The translations under genes and the position numbers were made by a program. From NCBI GenBank assembly GCA_034096865.1, contig JAWQFJ010025646.1:92501-102500 (forward strand): a stretch of 10,000 nucleotides of DNA, read 5' to 3'. This document shows positions 8,077 through 10,000 of this stretch, piece after piece (the first letter of the stretch is position 1; each line of letters starts with the position of its first letter). Under the pieces are notes generated by a model. That model worked only from the letters and a program-made list of their open reading frames with translations, was not told the origin of the DNA and made no database searches. The DNA comes from Theodoxus fluviatilis (Eukaryota; Mollusca; Gastropoda; Cycloneritida; Neritidae).

Positions 8077-8495
8077 CACGCACTGCATGTCGACGCTTGC
8101 ATCCGCCCAAGTACACAGACTTCTTTTCCAAAGAATGGCAAAGTCAAGGGGAATAACTCCAGTCGAGAACGAGGCTACTCCTAGCTTGCGTAGGTCAGGC
8201 ACGACAAGTTTTGGCGCGAAGAGATTTGCTCGAACAGAAACTTTTTCCAGTGAACATTCACCTGGTCGAATGGAAGTGTCTACAAGCACTGGAATGAACG
8301 TGCTATGAACTAGACAAACATACTCTAGAGAAAGGTATATTTACGGACAGTCTAGCATCTCACGTACACGTCTATGTATTTCTATCTGGGATCTCCTTCA
8401 CGGCCTACTGCTGACTACGACACAACCTGACATACGGGCACTACTTCATGAAGTGGTTTCAGAAAACACACTTCTGGGTTCGCGATAAAGGACTC

Positions 8496-8690
8496 CCTCA
8501 TCCCCCTCCCCCCCCCCCCACCACCCCCCACCCCCCACCCCCCAACCCACCCCCCACCACACCTCCAGCCTCGTCCCCTCCACCACTACCACCTCATCCC
8601 ACATCCCTCCACCCTCGTCCCCTCCACCACTACCACCTCATCCCACATCCCTCCACCCTTAACCCCTCATCCCCACCTACAACATAAATC
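8496..8690. repeat. C-rich low-complexity tract with an exact 44-bp duplication
   Basis: C runs separated by single A or T (8502-8556) are followed by two identical 44-base copies at 8569-8612 and 8613-8656 (starting CCTCGTCCCCTCCACC), and then a degraded partial copy. The proline-rich peptide it would encode is not credible as a gene. Confidence 0.9.
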
Positions 8691-9737
8691 TGCCCACAAT
8701 CCAATTTTTTCTGCTTTAAAAACCTCAGTGACATCTTGGCCATTTTCTCACAGTCATTGCTAAAATGTTCATTTAAATTCGGTGATGACGAAACACTTCC
8801 TCTGACGTTGTGCTAATGACCATCAGATCGTAAAAATAGACAAATAATCTGAAAATTCGTCTCGTTATATTGCAATATCATGGGAATAGAGAAACATTTC
8901 TCCATTAGAAGCACGCTTACATAAAAATGCTATCATAAAGTTAGTTCCATACATACAGTACTTACGACACAAACTGTACATGTACAGCCATCGGGTGGCA
9001 GCTATTTTTGGACACGTGGAACCCACTGCTACAGCACTCGCACACTTGGAGGCACTGTCTGGCACGATGCCACGGGTTTGTTCGCAGACAATAAACCTGT
9101 TTATCGGGGGACCAGCAACTGTTTGTGATTATGAAGAAAGGTTCATGAACAGAGAACAATCCTACTCAACACCGTCATTCGCTCTGGCCGTATGTCGTCA
9201 AACAAGCATTGTTCCTTCAAAGTGCGATTTCATACCTGACCACCGATACGTGCCCACTTATGAAACGACGAAAAAAAATAAATACGAGAGAAAGAAAATG
9301 TGCGACTTGATAGGATTTGCATTCAAGTGGAGCCGAGCAAATAATATATGTCCGCGCCATGCATCAGGCATGACGGGACATTCAAATCTGTCGACACAAA
9401 TTGCTGCAGAAGAGAGGTGTAAGCGTGAAGAACGCCTGTCTGTCTCTCTGTTCTCGCTTTTACTCTCCTCTCTCTGAATCTCAATGTTGCTTCAATACAG
9501 CAGCACACTCGTCTTGCAAAGGATTAACCATGTGGCTTTGTGACCAGGAGGTAAAGTGTAAATTGGTTTGAGTCATTTATATATAGGTGATAGTCTGCTA
9601 CATCAAAAAGCATTACCGTTACCTTTGCTCATAGGAGTCATTTTCAAATCACTTTCCTCGTCTAATCGGATCACTTGGCACAACACTTCGGACTACCACC
9701 CACCTCCCTTTGAACCTTTCGCTATCTTTCTTCTCAC
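8691..9737. other. Unassigned stretch
   Basis: No recognised gene. A 165-codon frame runs from 8980 to 9477 but shows no domain, and its end reads through a CT-rich low-complexity patch (LSVSLFSLLLSSL). An AATAAA lies at 9277-9282 (+), and a TATATATA string near 9579. Nothing here supports a gene call. Confidence 0.3.
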
Positions 9738-9765
9738 CACACACACACACACACACACACACACA
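9738..9765. repeat. (CA)14 microsatellite
   Basis: An uninterrupted CA run of 28 bases, followed by a C-rich patch to about 9815. Confidence 0.97.
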
Positions 9766-9805
9766 ACCCCCCATCCCTCCCCTCACACGCACCCAATCCC
9801 CGTAG

Positions 9806-10000
9806 CCTTCCCCCATTTATGACAGTAAGTCATCTCATCTTTCCATTTCCGGTGAGGAACACCACAGCCTCGGAAGAATACACGCAGTTTCGCGAGGACA
9901 ACACGAAGAAAAGAACAAGCCACTGCTATACGTCCATTGCTCTGACACGAAGCTCGCTGGGAACAGACGGAGAGAAAAAAGTTTCCAGGAAAACAGGCGG
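9806..10000 (+). other. Frame open to the right edge, content unrecognised
   Basis: After a TAG at 9803-9805 the frame stays open for 65 codons to the window end. The last 50 residues are charged (for example SGEEHHSLGRIHAVSRGQHE) and contain no Met. GTAAGT at 9825-9830 resembles a splice donor. It could be part of an exon, but the length is within chance and no domain is visible. Confidence 0.15.

Larger units (their letters stand above)
7561..8440. other. Unassigned non-repeat stretch
   Basis: No protein family was recognised on either strand. Short open frames overlap on both strands at 8018-8308, with no conserved motif. The stretch contains a possible minus-strand poly(A) signal (7835-7840) and a 43-bp tandem duplication (7991-8076). 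It could be the 3' UTR of a minus-strand gene lying to the right, which is speculative. Confidence 0.3.

Noticed and set aside
8448..8687. Proline-rich 79-residue frame
   Set aside because: Low-complexity C-rich DNA with an internal 44-bp duplication; no domain.
8980..9477. 165-residue frame on the + strand
   Set aside because: No recognisable domain, it ends in a CT-rich low-complexity patch, overlapping frames are open on the other strand, and the length is possible by chance in 10 kb.
9568..9822. 84-residue frame near a TATATATA string
   Set aside because: It needs a TTG start and runs through the CA microsatellite; the TATA-like string alone is not a promoter call.

Overview
The window looks like intergenic or intronic DNA from an animal, most likely a marine invertebrate and plausibly a mollusc. 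The organism is an inference, based on diverged non-LTR retrotransposon remnants, many di- and tetranucleotide microsatellites, long tandem minisatellites, and two interspersed repeats of a kind I associate with such genomes. There is no operon structure, no bacterial gene density, no recognisable RNA gene and no convincing complete host gene. The only protein-coding sequence I can defend belongs to retrotransposons.

Bases 1-4430 are dominated by non-LTR (LINE-type) reverse transcriptase remnants on the + strand. Copy A (3-1077) enters from the left edge and has an open C-terminal reading frame, a 3' UTR, a hairpin, AATAAA and an (AATC)7 tail. A CT/GTCT microsatellite (1078-1328) follows. Copy B (about 1330-1905) begins directly after it and is a decayed relative with stops and frameshifts. 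After an unassigned stretch, a (TG)33 tract and a hairpin-rich dispersed repeat (about 2303-2640), there is an orphan copy of the LINE 3'-end hairpin (2733-2760), a (CT)n tract, and copy C (2805-4368). C is the best preserved: it keeps the catalytic FVDD box and the C-terminal CCHC finger. It runs into another (CT)n tract (4369-4429). Every LINE edge visible after the window start, except the unclear 3' end of B, lies at or within about 30 bp of a CT-rich microsatellite. That is the most interesting pattern here.

Bases 4430-5046 hold a SINE/MITE-like dispersed repeat (about 4480-4810), then a GC-rich stretch that could contain a damaged host exon, ending in a perfect hairpin. Two unrelated minisatellites follow with almost no gap: a 59-bp-unit GT-rich array (5047-6612), part of which has become a 117-bp dimer repeat, and a 25-bp-unit array of 23 units all in exact register (6613-7187). 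A TG/CG alternating tract with Z-DNA potential (7261-7560) closes this block.

Bases 7561-10000 are mostly unassigned. They hold a possible minus-strand polyadenylation signal near 7835, a 43-bp tandem duplication, a C-rich tract whose minus strand could form G-quadruplexes and which runs into an exact 44-bp duplication, a (CA)14 tract, and a frame that stays open to the right edge but has no recognisable content.
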